Below, in pieces: positions 8,102-15,696 of a stretch of 44,804 nt of DNA. The stretch is taken from the NCBI GenBank assembly GCA_025451455.1, contig JANWKI010000080.1, positions 1 to 44,804 of the forward strand. Direction: 5' to 3'. How positions within the stretch are numbered: the stretch's first letter is position 1; every line of letters starts with the position of its first letter. This DNA comes from Ignavibacteria bacterium (GTDB lineage: Bacteria > Bacteroidota > Ignavibacteria > Tepidaquicellales > OLB5). Made by a program: the position numbers and the translations under genes. The notes below the pieces were generated by a model that saw only the letters and a list, made by a program, of their open reading frames with translations, had not been told where the DNA came from and did not search any database.

Positions 8102-8731
8102 ATGAAATTCAGGATCATATTAACATTATTATTTCTTTTCGGTATATTTTTCAATGTACCCGGTACTTATTCCCAGGATAGAAAAAAACTTCCCATTCCC
8201 GGCCTCTACAATACGGGAGTTGATAATAATAAGTACCCCGTTGCAGATGGCGAAACTGATCCGCATTATTTCCTTTCAGCAAGTGCTGATGCAGGATTTC
8301 CCGGTCCCGATGTTAAGGTAGTTTATTCCGGAGCATTCCCTATCGGGCCATGGATTCAAAATGACAATGAATCAAAATGGATAGCTCCGAGGGCTGATGC
8401 AGGCGAATTTAACGCTCCGGGTGTTTATGTTTATACGCTGGTATTTTCCCTTGATGGATTCAAACCCGAAACAGCCGAAATACGGGGTTATTGGACAAGT
8501 GATAATAACGGCAGCGGCATTATGATTAACGGAAATAATACAAATAACTTCACTCTTTATAATGCCTTTGAAACGGGGTTATTTCCATTTGAGATAAAAG
8601 AAGGTGAAGGGTTTCGTGCAGGTATGAATTCGATTTCATTTATAGTCTATAACGGAGAGGCGCCAACAGGGCTGCGTGTGGTAATTTATGGCGAAGCTGA
8701 ACCGATTGATGTTGCCCTACTCATCCGATGA
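8102..8731 (+). CDS. secreted lectin-like domain protein of unknown function
   Basis: From ATG 8102 the 209-residue product starts with a clear signal peptide ('MKFRIILTLLFLFGIFF', then a cut near 'TYSQ|DRKK'). The mature part has 'LYNTGVDNNKYPVADGETDP', 'PGPDVKVVY', 'WIQNDNESKWIAP', 'APGVYVYTLVFSLDGF', 'IRGYWTSDNNGSGIMING', and 'GMNSISFIVYN..APTGLRV'. This order matches an extracellular beta-sandwich domain often found in PEP-CTERM-anchored proteins, but no PEP-CTERM or T9SS tail is present here. A TTG at 8066 in frame would place residues before the signal peptide and is not preferred. The stop lies inside a 29-bp palindrome. Ligand and role unknown. Confidence 0.72.
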   Translation: MKFRIILTLLFLFGIFFNVPGTYSQDRKKLPIPGLYNTGVDNNKYPVADGETDPHYFLSASADAGFPGPDVKVVYSGAFPIGPWIQNDNESKWIAPRADAGEFNAPGVYVYTLVFSLDGFKPETAEIRGYWTSDNNGSGIMINGNNTNNFTLYNAFETGLFPFEIKEGEGFRAGMNSISFIVYNGEAPTGLRVVIYGEAEPIDVALLIR

Positions 8732-8749
8732 CTTGAAGTCATCGGATGA
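8721..8749. terminator. 29-bp perfect palindrome between convergent genes
   Basis: Arms TCATCCGATGACTT (8721-8734) and AAGTCATCGGATGA (8736-8749) are fully complementary around one G. A third, diverged arm AAGTCATCTGAT follows at 8758-8769. The + gene takes its TGA stop from the left arm and the minus-strand gene takes its TGA from the third arm. It is probably a bidirectional transcription terminator and a mobile-type repeat. Confidence 0.65.
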
Positions 8750-8759
8750 ATAATCTAAG

Positions 8760-11708
8760 TCATCTGATTACTGATTTCACCTTTCCCTGCAAAAGATTAA
8801 TTTCTATATCACACCAATTGGTAAACCCCTGATTAACTGACTTATTCTTCCTTTGCTTTATTGCTTCACATAGATTTATAATAATTGCATCACTTTCAAA
8901 AACAGGTGAAAGCTTTATGAAGCTTTCAAATATCATGAAATCTGTTTCGCTGAGCTCACCCAATGACTGGATAAAAGCAACAAGCGGGATTATCTCCTGC
9001 GGAAAGTTGGGAAAGCTGTTATCTGTTGCGGTGAGTAACCGAAGCTGGTCGAACTTCGAAAGATTTCCTGCTGCTACAAATCTTGCACCATAGTATGAGT
9101 CGTCCAGCATTCCCATAAGAGCATCAAAACTTTCATTGGAGATGTAATTTCCAAGAGCAAATGCTATATCTTTGCTGTATAATTTCCTTTCGTTCTTTTC
9201 TCCGGCCAAACCGCTCAGCCTTGCAGAAACATTTTTAATAAATTCGGTATCTTGCCTGTCATACTTTATCTTTCCCAGCGCATTTATTGCCGATGTCCTC
9301 ACCCTGTAATTTTCATCATAAGTCAATTGCAGCAAAATATCTTTACCGGCCGGATTCCCTGTTTCGCCGAAAATATAACATGCAAAGCTTACCTCCGGCT
9401 GTGTCATTTCAGTTTTGCCTGCAATGTAATCATTTAATTTTCCGAGTATTGCATCAGCAACCGGTTTCTGCAGCTTCTGTGAAAGCACTCTCAACACCTG
9501 GGTTACACGGTGGTCATCAGTTCCGAGCTGCGTCAATACATAATTAGCGGAATTCAGGCTGTCTTCTATCAGCTTCCTGAAACCATATTCCTGCCAGAGA
9601 GAAAATCTGGGCTCGATAGTCATTGCCATTTTGAAATACTGCTCGGTTGAATAATGACCATTATGACTTTCTGTAAAGTAGCTGCCTTCCTTCAATTCGG
9701 CGGGATCAATATTTTTTGCTGAATCAACTTCAACCTTAAAATTATCACCGCTTACCTGTGATGGCAGATCGGCAAGATAAAAATCATTTACAATTCCCCA
9801 CTGTGATGAGTTGATAAGAGTGCTGTCATAACCGGGCTGGGAATAATAATCTGTTCCGGACATATCAAGGAACACACCAATGCTTCCGTACTCTCTTCTC
9901 GGATTGCCGTAACCACGCGTTAAGCCGGGATATTTATTCAGGTAACCGTCAACCCCGCTTTCGTCTATCAAAATGCCGATACCATCAGCATTACCTGCAC
10001 CCTGTGAGAGCGAATAAGCCGAAAAATTATCGTTACCCTTAACATCCCAAAGCATGCCGAATCCAAAATCATGGCCGCAGCCCTGTGATACCCCATTTGA
10101 CTGGTAGAAATCCCACCCGTCATAATCTTTCAGGAGTCCGACCGCCAAGTGAATACCCGCACCCTGCGAGTACTGGTAGCCGTTGTACTTATCATGACCG
10201 GATTTATCTACAATAGCACCGAGTGAATACCAGTATGCCCCGCCCTGCCCGAAGATATCAGTATTATAGATATCATTTCCTTCTCCTTCTATAATAAGCC
10301 CGATACCGCCCGCGTAATAGGGCCGTAGACCGAGTCCATACCCCTGGCACATTGAAACATAGTGATCGTTGTATCTGCCAATATCGAGTGAACGAGAATC
10401 AACAAGGTATGAATCATTGCCCTTATTATCAACAATAGCTCCAACGCCTTCGGTCATCCCAAAACCTTGTGAATATGAGTTTGCTATGTAGAAATCATTG
10501 CCTTCTCTATCAACCAAAAGTCCGACACCAAAACATCCGGCCCCGATGGAAAATGAAATTCCTTTGTAAGTATCGTTGCCCTTTTCATCGTAAAGCAGAC
10601 CTAAGCCGCCAATTGCCGCACCTAGATTTCCGCTGCCCTTTGATTCGTAAAAATCATCGCCTTCTTTATCAAATATAAATGATGATGAAAAGAGTCCCCC
10701 TGCTAAAGCAAAATCACTGGAGGTAGTATAGTAATCGTTACCGGACATATCGATAATACACGAAAAACCGCTATTGTTTAATTCCCCTCTTGACAGGGGT
10801 GACTCGCCCTGGCGAGTGGTGGGGTGTCCATCAATATTATAAATATCATCGCCGCCTATATCAAAGATATAATCAAATCTGCCGGTGTAAATATTTCTAC
10901 CGGGTCCGCCGATGGCTATACGGATGCCATTATTATCAGAATAATAAAAGAAATTTCCTGATACCGAACTATTATTAATTTCAAAATGTTCATCTGATCT
11001 TTTAATAAATGACCTCACCCATTCATTGATTTGCATTACATAATATAAGTCAGAATAAGAAGAATTTCTCATATTCTTTCTGCCGTCTTTCTTGATCTCC
11101 GGATCGAAAAGAGAGCTCAAAAGATCCATGACTTTTTTAGTTGTGATGATTGATGAATCACGGCGGTTATTATACTGAAAAATATTTGTTTCATCTGGGT
11201 AGTCTTCATTTCCCTCATCTATAATTGATAGCAGTTTTTTCTCTAAAAACTTTTTATCATTATTTGATAGTTTTGACAATAATTCATTTCTAGTAATTCT
11301 GTTTTTTATCAGGTTTTTCTCAAGTTCGTTTGTTAAATGATTCAAATCTTTAAATATCATTTCATACTCAATTTCTTCACTGTTACTTCTTTTATCCCCA
11401 ATCATCTCAAAAAGGTTAGCTGCGAGTTTTTCTTTATACATTTTATCAAACTCACTAACACTATCAAGCCAGGTCATGCTTCTTAGGGGATTTACCATCA
11501 TATCTTTAACAAGCGGCAGTATCAGCTTTGAGTCATTGGTGGGTGATTTCTCCGCAGCAGAAAAGAATTCGATGGGGATGGTAATATCCTGTCTTGTCAA
11601 GCCCCGGCAGAGCAGCGTATAATCCAGTACATCATTCACATTCCGCTCCTGCGCTTTTATGCAGACAGCAAGGAACAAAAAATAAATAACAAATAAGTGT
11701 TTTATCAT
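8760..11708 (-). CDS. large secreted GND-repeat protein with C-terminal HEAT-like domain
   Basis: The 982-residue protein has a signal peptide ('MIKHLFVIYFLFLAVCIKAQ'). An alpha-helical, charged region follows at about 20-270. About eleven tandem units of ~27 residues, each starting G-x-D-x-Y/F and ending with a hydrophobic 'GxGxLxD' strand, run from ~283 to ~625 (for example 'GNDFYIANSYSQGFG'). The units often contain 'SQGxG' and recall calcium-binding GND-type repeats, but with a different period from RTX nonapeptides. Residues ~690-970 contain HEAT-like helices ('NYRVRTSAINALGKIKYD'). A palindromic repeat is translated in frame at ~294-310. There is no T9SS tail. I cannot assign a function; surface or periplasmic scaffold is a guess. 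It is monocistronic and convergent with the secreted lectin-like gene. Confidence 0.8.
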   Translation of the reverse strand: MIKHLFVIYFLFLAVCIKAQERNVNDVLDYTLLCRGLTRQDITIPIEFFSAAEKSPTNDSKLILPLVKDMMVNPLRSMTWLDSVSEFDKMYKEKLAANLFEMIGDKRSNSEEIEYEMIFKDLNHLTNELEKNLIKNRITRNELLSKLSNNDKKFLEKKLLSIIDEGNEDYPDETNIFQYNNRRDSSIITTKKVMDLLSSLFDPEIKKDGRKNMRNSSYSDLYYVMQINEWVRSFIKRSDEHFEINNSSVSGNFFYYSDNNGIRIAIGGPGRNIYTGRFDYIFDIGGDDIYNIDGHPTTRQGESPLSRGELNNSGFSCIIDMSGNDYYTTSSDFALAGGLFSSSFIFDKEGDDFYESKGSGNLGAAIGGLGLLYDEKGNDTYKGISFSIGAGCFGVGLLVDREGNDFYIANSYSQGFGMTEGVGAIVDNKGNDSYLVDSRSLDIGRYNDHYVSMCQGYGLGLRPYYAGGIGLIIEGEGNDIYNTDIFGQGGAYWYSLGAIVDKSGHDKYNGYQYSQGAGIHLAVGLLKDYDGWDFYQSNGVSQGCGHDFGFGMLWDVKGNDNFSAYSLSQGAGNADGIGILIDESGVDGYLNKYPGLTRGYGNPRREYGSIGVFLDMSGTDYYSQPGYDSTLINSSQWGIVNDFYLADLPSQVSGDNFKVEVDSAKNIDPAELKEGSYFTESHNGHYSTEQYFKMAMTIEPRFSLWQEYGFRKLIEDSLNSANYVLTQLGTDDHRVTQVLRVLSQKLQKPVADAILGKLNDYIAGKTEMTQPEVSFACYIFGETGNPAGKDILLQLTYDENYRVRTSAINALGKIKYDRQDTEFIKNVSARLSGLAGEKNERKLYSKDIAFALGNYISNESFDALMGMLDDSYYGARFVAAGNLSKFDQLRLLTATDNSFPNFPQEIIPLVAFIQSLGELSETDFMIFESFIKLSPVFESDAIIINLCEAIKQRKNKSVNQGFTNWCDIEINLLQGKVKSVIR
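10781..10829. repeat. palindromic repeat inside a coding sequence
   Basis: The 49-bp element runs from ATTCCCCTCTTGACAGGGG to GGTGGGGTGTCC and contains a second inverted repeat, ACTCGCC-CT-GGCGAGT. It is of the same family as the CCCCTCTCGAGAGGGG/GGGGTGT element after ndk (2789-2833). On the minus strand it is translated as 'GHPTTRQGESPLSRGEL', making the first GND unit about 10 residues longer than the usual 27. Confidence 0.75.
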
Positions 11709-11761
11709 ACCTTAAATATAAAATTCGGGTTTTAATTAAACTATCTTAAAAATTGTGTAGA

Positions 11762-12130
11762 GGTTCCCAATAAACTTTGTAGCGTCCGACCTCCGGGCGG
11801 TCATTATCACCAAAACGGACAGGGACGCAGGCTTGTCCCTACAAAACATAAAAACTTCGGCCACGAATTGTACGAATTTCACTAATCAGTCTTTTTCATA
11901 TATTCTAATTTGTTCAATTCGTGAAAATCTGTGTACATTAGTGGCAGATCTCTTTTTTCCAAATTAATCCACAGTCGGTCACGGAGCGGAAACATCATCC
12001 TTCCTGCCTGCAGCAGGCAGGCGACAGGCTCAGGATGAGGAAACCTCCGGGCGGTCATTAATGAATGGATGACCCAGAGAGTACCCCCGACGGAGTTTAT
12101 CCCGCACTTGATGCGGGACGGGAATGACAA
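11762..12130. repeat. mosaic of short palindromic repeats, no gene
   Basis: The 561-bp space 11709-12269 holds no gene I can support. It contains R1 copy 2 (11779-11808), an R2 element AGGGACgcaggcttGTCCCT with a CTACAAAA tail (11817-11846, same family as 44583-44612), CCTGCCTGCAGCAGGCAGGC (12003-12022), a partial R1 (12044-12060) and TCCCGCActtgaTGCGGGA (12100-12118). A minus-strand open frame of 84 codons is built from these elements and is not credible as a protein. Confidence 0.7.
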
Positions 12131-12269
12131 AATCAAAAGAGGGCTTTGTGACTTTGTGCCTTCGTGGCTGTTTTCTGTTCTGACATCAAATAAATAAGTA
12201 CTTTTACCTATGAAACAAAATCAAATTATCAGCAGTATACAAAATAACAAAACCCGTGAGGTTACAGAA

Positions 12270-13214
12270 ATGAAATACACAAAAACATTACTTTTAGCAT
12301 ACATTCTGCCTTTTATAGTGGTACTGAATGCCTGCCAGACATCAGATAAACAGCCGCCCCAAAACCAGAAAATTTCAGGCATCTCCGATTTAGAGGTTCC
12401 CCCGACAACGGTAACAAATGATGAAGTATCATCACCAAAAAACAATGTAATGCTAAGATCCGGTGAAAATAAACCTGACGGCGATATAAAGCAAATAAGC
12501 TACCAGCAGCAGAGTGAAAATTACAATACACAGGATAAACGAATGATAATCCGCTCCGGCACCATGAATCTCGAGGCAGATAATTTCGGTGAAACGGAAG
12601 CTAAGGTTAAACAAATTGCCGGAGGACTCGGCGGATACATAACTAATTCATCGGCGGTGGTAAATCCAAGCGGGAAGAAGCAGGGCGCTGTAACAATACG
12701 CGTAGCTGCTGATAAATTCGATGCACTCATCGATGAGCTTGGCAAAATTGGCAAGGTAATGAACCAGAACATCAACGGGCAGGACGTTACAGAAGAGTTT
12801 ATGGATTCGGAAGCCAGGCTTAAAACACAGCAGGAGCTTGAATCCAGATTACTAAAGCTGCTTTCGGAAAAAACCGCAAATCTTTCAGCAATTGTTGAAG
12901 TCGAGCAGAAGCTTGCCTCTGTCAGAGAGAACATAGAAAAAACACAGGGCAGATTGAGAATGCTCAAGGACAAAGCATCTTATTCAACATTAACGGTAAG
13001 CATTTTTGAGCCTGCAATACTTAATACCTCTTCAGGTGGTGGATTCTTCTATGAGCTCGGGCTTGGAATAGAAAAAGGGCTTTCGGGATTCACTTCGGTA
13101 CTCAGCGGGATAATAACTTTTATAATTGCTCTGTCACCGATTATTGTGATATTCGGACTCATAATATATATACTTGTAAGATACATAAAGAAAAGAAAGC
13201 TTGTAAAAGCTTAA
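12270..13214 (+). CDS. DUF4349-type membrane lipoprotein
   Basis: The 314-residue product has a lipoprotein signal peptide ('LLLAYILPFIVVLNAC', Cys at about residue 23). A low-complexity linker follows, then a DUF4349 domain ('MIIRSGTMNLEADNFGETEA', 'GGLGGYITNSSAVV', 'TIRVAADKFDALIDELGKIG', 'QDVTEEFMDSEARL'). Next come a long coiled coil (about 'LESRLLKLLSEK' to 'RLRMLKDKAS') and a C-terminal membrane span ending in basic residues ('RYIKKRKLVKA'). The family's function is unknown; the architecture suggests a protein tethered at the envelope. I prefer ATG 12270, with GTGAGG 9-14 bp upstream, because it places the signal peptide at the N-terminus; an in-frame ATG at 12210 lacks a ribosome-binding site. 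A strong terminator follows. Confidence 0.82.
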   Translation: MKYTKTLLLAYILPFIVVLNACQTSDKQPPQNQKISGISDLEVPPTTVTNDEVSSPKNNVMLRSGENKPDGDIKQISYQQQSENYNTQDKRMIIRSGTMNLEADNFGETEAKVKQIAGGLGGYITNSSAVVNPSGKKQGAVTIRVAADKFDALIDELGKIGKVMNQNINGQDVTEEFMDSEARLKTQQELESRLLKLLSEKTANLSAIVEVEQKLASVRENIEKTQGRLRMLKDKASYSTLTVSIFEPAILNTSSGGGFFYELGLGIEKGLSGFTSVLSGIITFIIALSPIIVIFGLIIYILVRYIKKRKLVKA

Positions 13215-13259
13215 TTATGATAATGCTCTGCTGCAACCGGCAGAGTTCCCCAGAAAACA

Positions 13260-13302
13260 AATAGAACACCAAAGGGGTCTTGAAAAAGACCCCTGTTCTA
13301 TT
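13260..13302. terminator. bidirectional terminator
   Basis: Nested stems AATAGAACA...TGTTCTATT and GGGGTCTT-gaaa-AAGACCCC form a long hairpin between the convergent DUF4349 gene and the minus-strand 190-residue gene. The GAAA tetraloop and A/T flanks suit both strands. Confidence 0.8.
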
Positions 13303-13330
13303 TAAATCCATTATTTACAAAAAAACACAT

Positions 13331-13903
13331 TTACCTGATGCGCTCTATCGGTTTTTTCCTTTCATTCTTCTGATCAATAGTTTCAATTATCTTAAGCATT
13401 CTTTGAGCATCCTCATAATTCGGATCGCTCTTCGGAACGTTCCTCAGGTACTTCCCCGCAAGCCTGTATTCCTTTTGTTCGAATAATTTGACTCCCCTCC
13501 TGTAATGAATTGAAGTTTCCGGGTCGATTTCTTTGGGTGGCTCGGTAATTGAAACCGAGTCAGTTGTAATAGTTTCTTCCTTTGTATCTCTCTTGTATTC
13601 AGTATCTTTCTTTTTATCAACGGTTCTGTCATCTGATCCATTAATAAGGAAAAACACTGCAGCTCCCCCAATGGCAATAACCATCATAACTGCCGATAAT
13701 AGTATGCTCCTCCCGGCACAGCCTGATCTTTTCCCGGAGGAGGTTTCACCTCCGGCTCGGAACGGGTTGCTGTAGAACGGCTGGATAAATTCTTTATAAT
13801 AAGCCGGGTCGTTCTTCTTATAATGTTCGGCAAGTTCATAAAAATACTGACGGCTTGACTGCCAGTACATTTCCAGTTCCTGTTTTGAGGGACCGCTTGC
13901 CAT
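13331..13903 (-). CDS. membrane protein of unknown function, tandem paralog B
   Basis: The 190-residue protein starts 'MASGPSKQELEMYWQSSRQY'. It continues with an aromatic-rich helix ('YKKNDPAYYKEFIQPFYSNP'), a small linker, and one membrane span ('ILLSAVMMVIAIGGAAVFFL', about 67-90). A Lys/Asp/Thr-rich linker and a C-terminal TPR-like pair of helices follow ('HYRRGVKLFEQKEYRLAGKY'). Layout suggests a single-pass protein with an N-terminal cytoplasmic motif and an outer TPR-like domain. It is the downstream copy of a duplication: the next gene upstream on this strand shares the first ~30 residues almost unchanged. The intergenic gap is 19 bp, so they are probably co-transcribed. I recognise no family. 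Confidence 0.72.
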   Translation of the reverse strand: MASGPSKQELEMYWQSSRQYFYELAEHYKKNDPAYYKEFIQPFYSNPFRAGGETSSGKRSGCAGRSILLSAVMMVIAIGGAAVFFLINGSDDRTVDKKKDTEYKRDTKEETITTDSVSITEPPKEIDPETSIHYRRGVKLFEQKEYRLAGKYLRNVPKSDPNYEDAQRMLKIIETIDQKNERKKPIERIR

Positions 13904-13922
13904 TATATAATTTCAATATTCA

Positions 13923-14498
13923 TCATTTATCGTATTTTCTCAGGAACTTAAGGCTCTCAAGAAGCTGTTTTGACTGTTCGTAATACTGCGTGCCGGGCTT
14001 GACCTGTTTTAAGTGGTACTCTGCCTTATCGTAATCTTTTTCCCCGATCTTCTTCGAGCCGATTATGAAATGATCATCGGATGAAAGTGAGGAATTATCA
14101 TCCTTATCGGAATCATCGTTCTTTGAAGTTTTAGTATCATCTTTCTCTTTAGTTACAACTTTATCTTTCTGATCCGATTTACGGTCTTCCTTATCCGGTT
14201 TATCAATAGATTCCGTTTCATCTGTGGAGTACTTACTGATCACAAAATACGCAGCAACTCCGCCAATCCCCAGAATAAAGAAGAATATCACTATTACAAC
14301 GAGTAGTTTTGCCGCTCCGCTGCTTCCGGTTTTACCGCCAGTGGATGCATTACCCATTGGGTTATCATAAAAGGGCTGCATATTAGTTCTGTAATATTCG
14401 GGGTCAGCCTGTTTATAATATGCTGCCAGTTCATCAAAATACTGACGGCTTGATTGCCAGTACATTTCCAAATCCTGTTTAGATGGTCCGCTTGCCAT
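13923..14498 (-). CDS. membrane protein of unknown function, tandem paralog A
   Basis: The 191-residue protein begins 'MASGPSKQDLEMYWQSSRQY', near-identical to paralog B. 'QADPEYYRTNMQPFYDNP', a membrane span 'LLVVIVIFFFILGIGGVAAY' (about 70-92), a highly charged Lys/Asp/Ser linker, and a TPR-like tail ('GSKKIGEKDYDKAEYHLKQV') follow. The N-terminal block and the tail pattern are conserved while the linker has diverged, so N- and C-terminal parts seem to be under selection. It is upstream of paralog B on the minus strand. The gap 14499-14595 beyond it is AT-rich with nothing evident. Function unknown. Confidence 0.72.
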   Translation of the reverse strand: MASGPSKQDLEMYWQSSRQYFDELAAYYKQADPEYYRTNMQPFYDNPMGNASTGGKTGSSGAAKLLVVIVIFFFILGIGGVAAYFVISKYSTDETESIDKPDKEDRKSDQKDKVVTKEKDDTKTSKNDDSDKDDNSSLSSDDHFIIGSKKIGEKDYDKAEYHLKQVKPGTQYYEQSKQLLESLKFLRKYDK

Positions 14499-14595
14499 TT
14501 TATTATTTATATGATTAAAAAATTAATACAATTTAAAATTTAGTCAGTTAATTTCAAATGAAATCAATTGAGCAAAGCTCTGAATTTGAAAAAGC

Positions 14596-15090
14596 CTATG
14601 GACACGAAGGCGGAGAGTATAATCTTCTCAAGGTATCTGTCCAGCACGAAAAATTCAGGTTGCCGGTTCCTGCAGCTGTTGGGACAGTTACCTTGATACT
14701 GCTTGTGCAATTGTAGAGAGTATCACAGCCATAAGTGCCCAATACTCCTCTGACACAGTTATCAGAGCTTCTTATCCACACAGCACCAATGTAATAATCG
14801 GCAGAAGCCAGTCCGGAGATCTTATAGTATGCCGTGGCAGTGTTTCCTGAAATGCTGATATCTACCGAATCAATTGCCAGCGGGTTCTGGCTGAAAGGAT
14901 TTGCTGCATCTGAGTAAACCGATACTCCGTAGTATCCTCCGGTGGTCAATAAATTTGTATTTTTAAATGTGATGGTCCCGCTCACAAAATCCTGCTCCGG
15001 GTTTAATGCATCATCACCGCACTGCTGAAACGAGATCATACAAGAAACTAAAAGTACTGCTAAAGAAAGCTCCTTCACAAATTTTTGCAT
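14596..15090 (-). CDS. small secreted lipoprotein of unknown function
   Basis: From ATG 15090 the product has 164 residues and starts 'MQKFVKELSLAVLLVSCMIS' with 'FQQCGDD' just after, so it is likely a lipoprotein anchored at that Cys. The mature part is a compact beta-rich domain ('FVSGTITFKNTNLLTTGGYY', 'VDISISGNTATAYYKISGLA', 'DYYIGAVWI') with several cysteines near the C-terminus ('NCVRGVLGTYGCDTLYNC', 'FSCW') that could form disulfides. GGGAGGA lies about 6-12 bp upstream of this start, which decides it over an upstream in-frame ATG at 15123. No family recognised; the fold recalls carboxypeptidase-regulatory-like beta sandwiches. Confidence 0.7.
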   Translation of the reverse strand: MQKFVKELSLAVLLVSCMISFQQCGDDALNPEQDFVSGTITFKNTNLLTTGGYYGVSVYSDAANPFSQNPLAIDSVDISISGNTATAYYKISGLASADYYIGAVWIRSSDNCVRGVLGTYGCDTLYNCTSSIKVTVPTAAGTGNLNFSCWTDTLRRLYSPPSCP

Positions 15091-15377
15091 TGATGATTCC
15101 TCCCTTGGGCAAAAATAAAACAATTAATTTTAATATTAAGGGCAGATATTGTCTTTTTATCATAAAGATATTTTAACACGGTATAAGCTTTTTCACTTGC
15201 CATATTATTGGAATCCCTGTTGGAAAAGGGAGTGTAAATCACCCAATAAATACCCCTTTTTTGCAAAAAATTTAAGGTTTTTGAGGGTAATCTGGCAACG
15301 TCAATTCATAACGGCAGGTTTATTCACAACAGGTTTTTATTGTTGCGATATTTGTCATAATACCAAATTTTGTCCTA

Positions 15378-15407
15378 TTGACATAAAGCAAGAAATTATT
15401 ATATTTG
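15378..15407 (+). promoter_or_regulatory. Bacteroidota-type promoter with no downstream protein gene
   Basis: TTGACA (15378-15383) and TATATTTG (15400-15407) are separated by 19 bp counted from TTG, as good a match as those before lrp and sufB. Expected start is about 15413-15416. The next protein-coding gene is on the opposite strand, so this promoter most likely drives the structured RNA described next. Confidence 0.72.
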
Positions 15408-15413
15408 CAATAG

Positions 15414-15545
15414 AGTAACACAAAGAGAAACACGGTTCTTTTTATAATATAAAGATTATGGCAACGGGAGTTAGCTAGGTAAGGGTGGCTAACGTTTTTA
15501 GTAAGAATGCTCCCAGTATTCTGAAAGAACCTGTTGCCTTTTTAT
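15414..15545 (+). ncRNA. candidate structured small RNA, about 130 nt, unknown family
   Basis: Downstream of the promoter at 15378-15407 the sequence has nested helices: GGCAAC (15460-15465) with GTTGCC (15533-15538); GGGAG (15466-15470) with CTCCC (15510-15514); GTTAGC (15470-15475) with GCTAAC (15488-15493). The outer helix is followed at once by TTTTT (15539-15543), as in an intrinsic terminator. A competing pair GGTTCTTT (15434-15441)/AAAGAACC (15524-15531) crosses the outer helix, so it forms either a pseudoknot or an alternative fold. There is no credible reading frame. It does not match SRP RNA, tmRNA or RNase P signatures that I know; 6S-like or a switch-like RNA are possibilities. 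The 5' end is predicted, not seen. Confidence 0.6.
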
Positions 15546-15580
15546 TTATGCGGGACGATCTGCTTTAATTTTTAGAAATT

Positions 15581-15622
15581 AAAAAAAGCCATCTCATTGT
15601 ATTGAATGGTATGGCCTTTTAA
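15581..15622. terminator. bidirectional terminator
   Basis: An A-tract, then GCCAT-CT-CATT-loop-AATG-GT-ATGGC and a CTTTT tract form a symmetric hairpin with A-run on one side and T-run on the other. It separates the small-RNA locus from the minus-strand acyl-carrier-like gene. The rest of 15546-15696 shows only a weak AGGATTTTC...GAAAATCCT pairing. Confidence 0.65.
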
Positions 15623-15696
15623 AGGATCTTTTCAGGATTTTCAGTCAACGGGAGATTATTAGATTTCCGAAGAAAATCCTCATGTGCTTATTTTTG

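Noticed and set aside
11882-12136. Minus-strand frame of 84 codons
   Set aside because: It is composed of several palindromic repeat fragments found elsewhere in the window and has no recognisable domain or ribosome-binding site.
15149-15418. Plus-strand frame of 89 codons before the candidate small RNA
   Set aside because: AT-rich, no ribosome-binding sequence, overlaps the promoter of the RNA, and composition is unlike the real genes.
15434-15538. Riboswitch controlling a downstream gene
   Set aside because: The alternative folds look switch-like, but the next gene is on the opposite strand and beyond a terminator, so cis control is unlikely.
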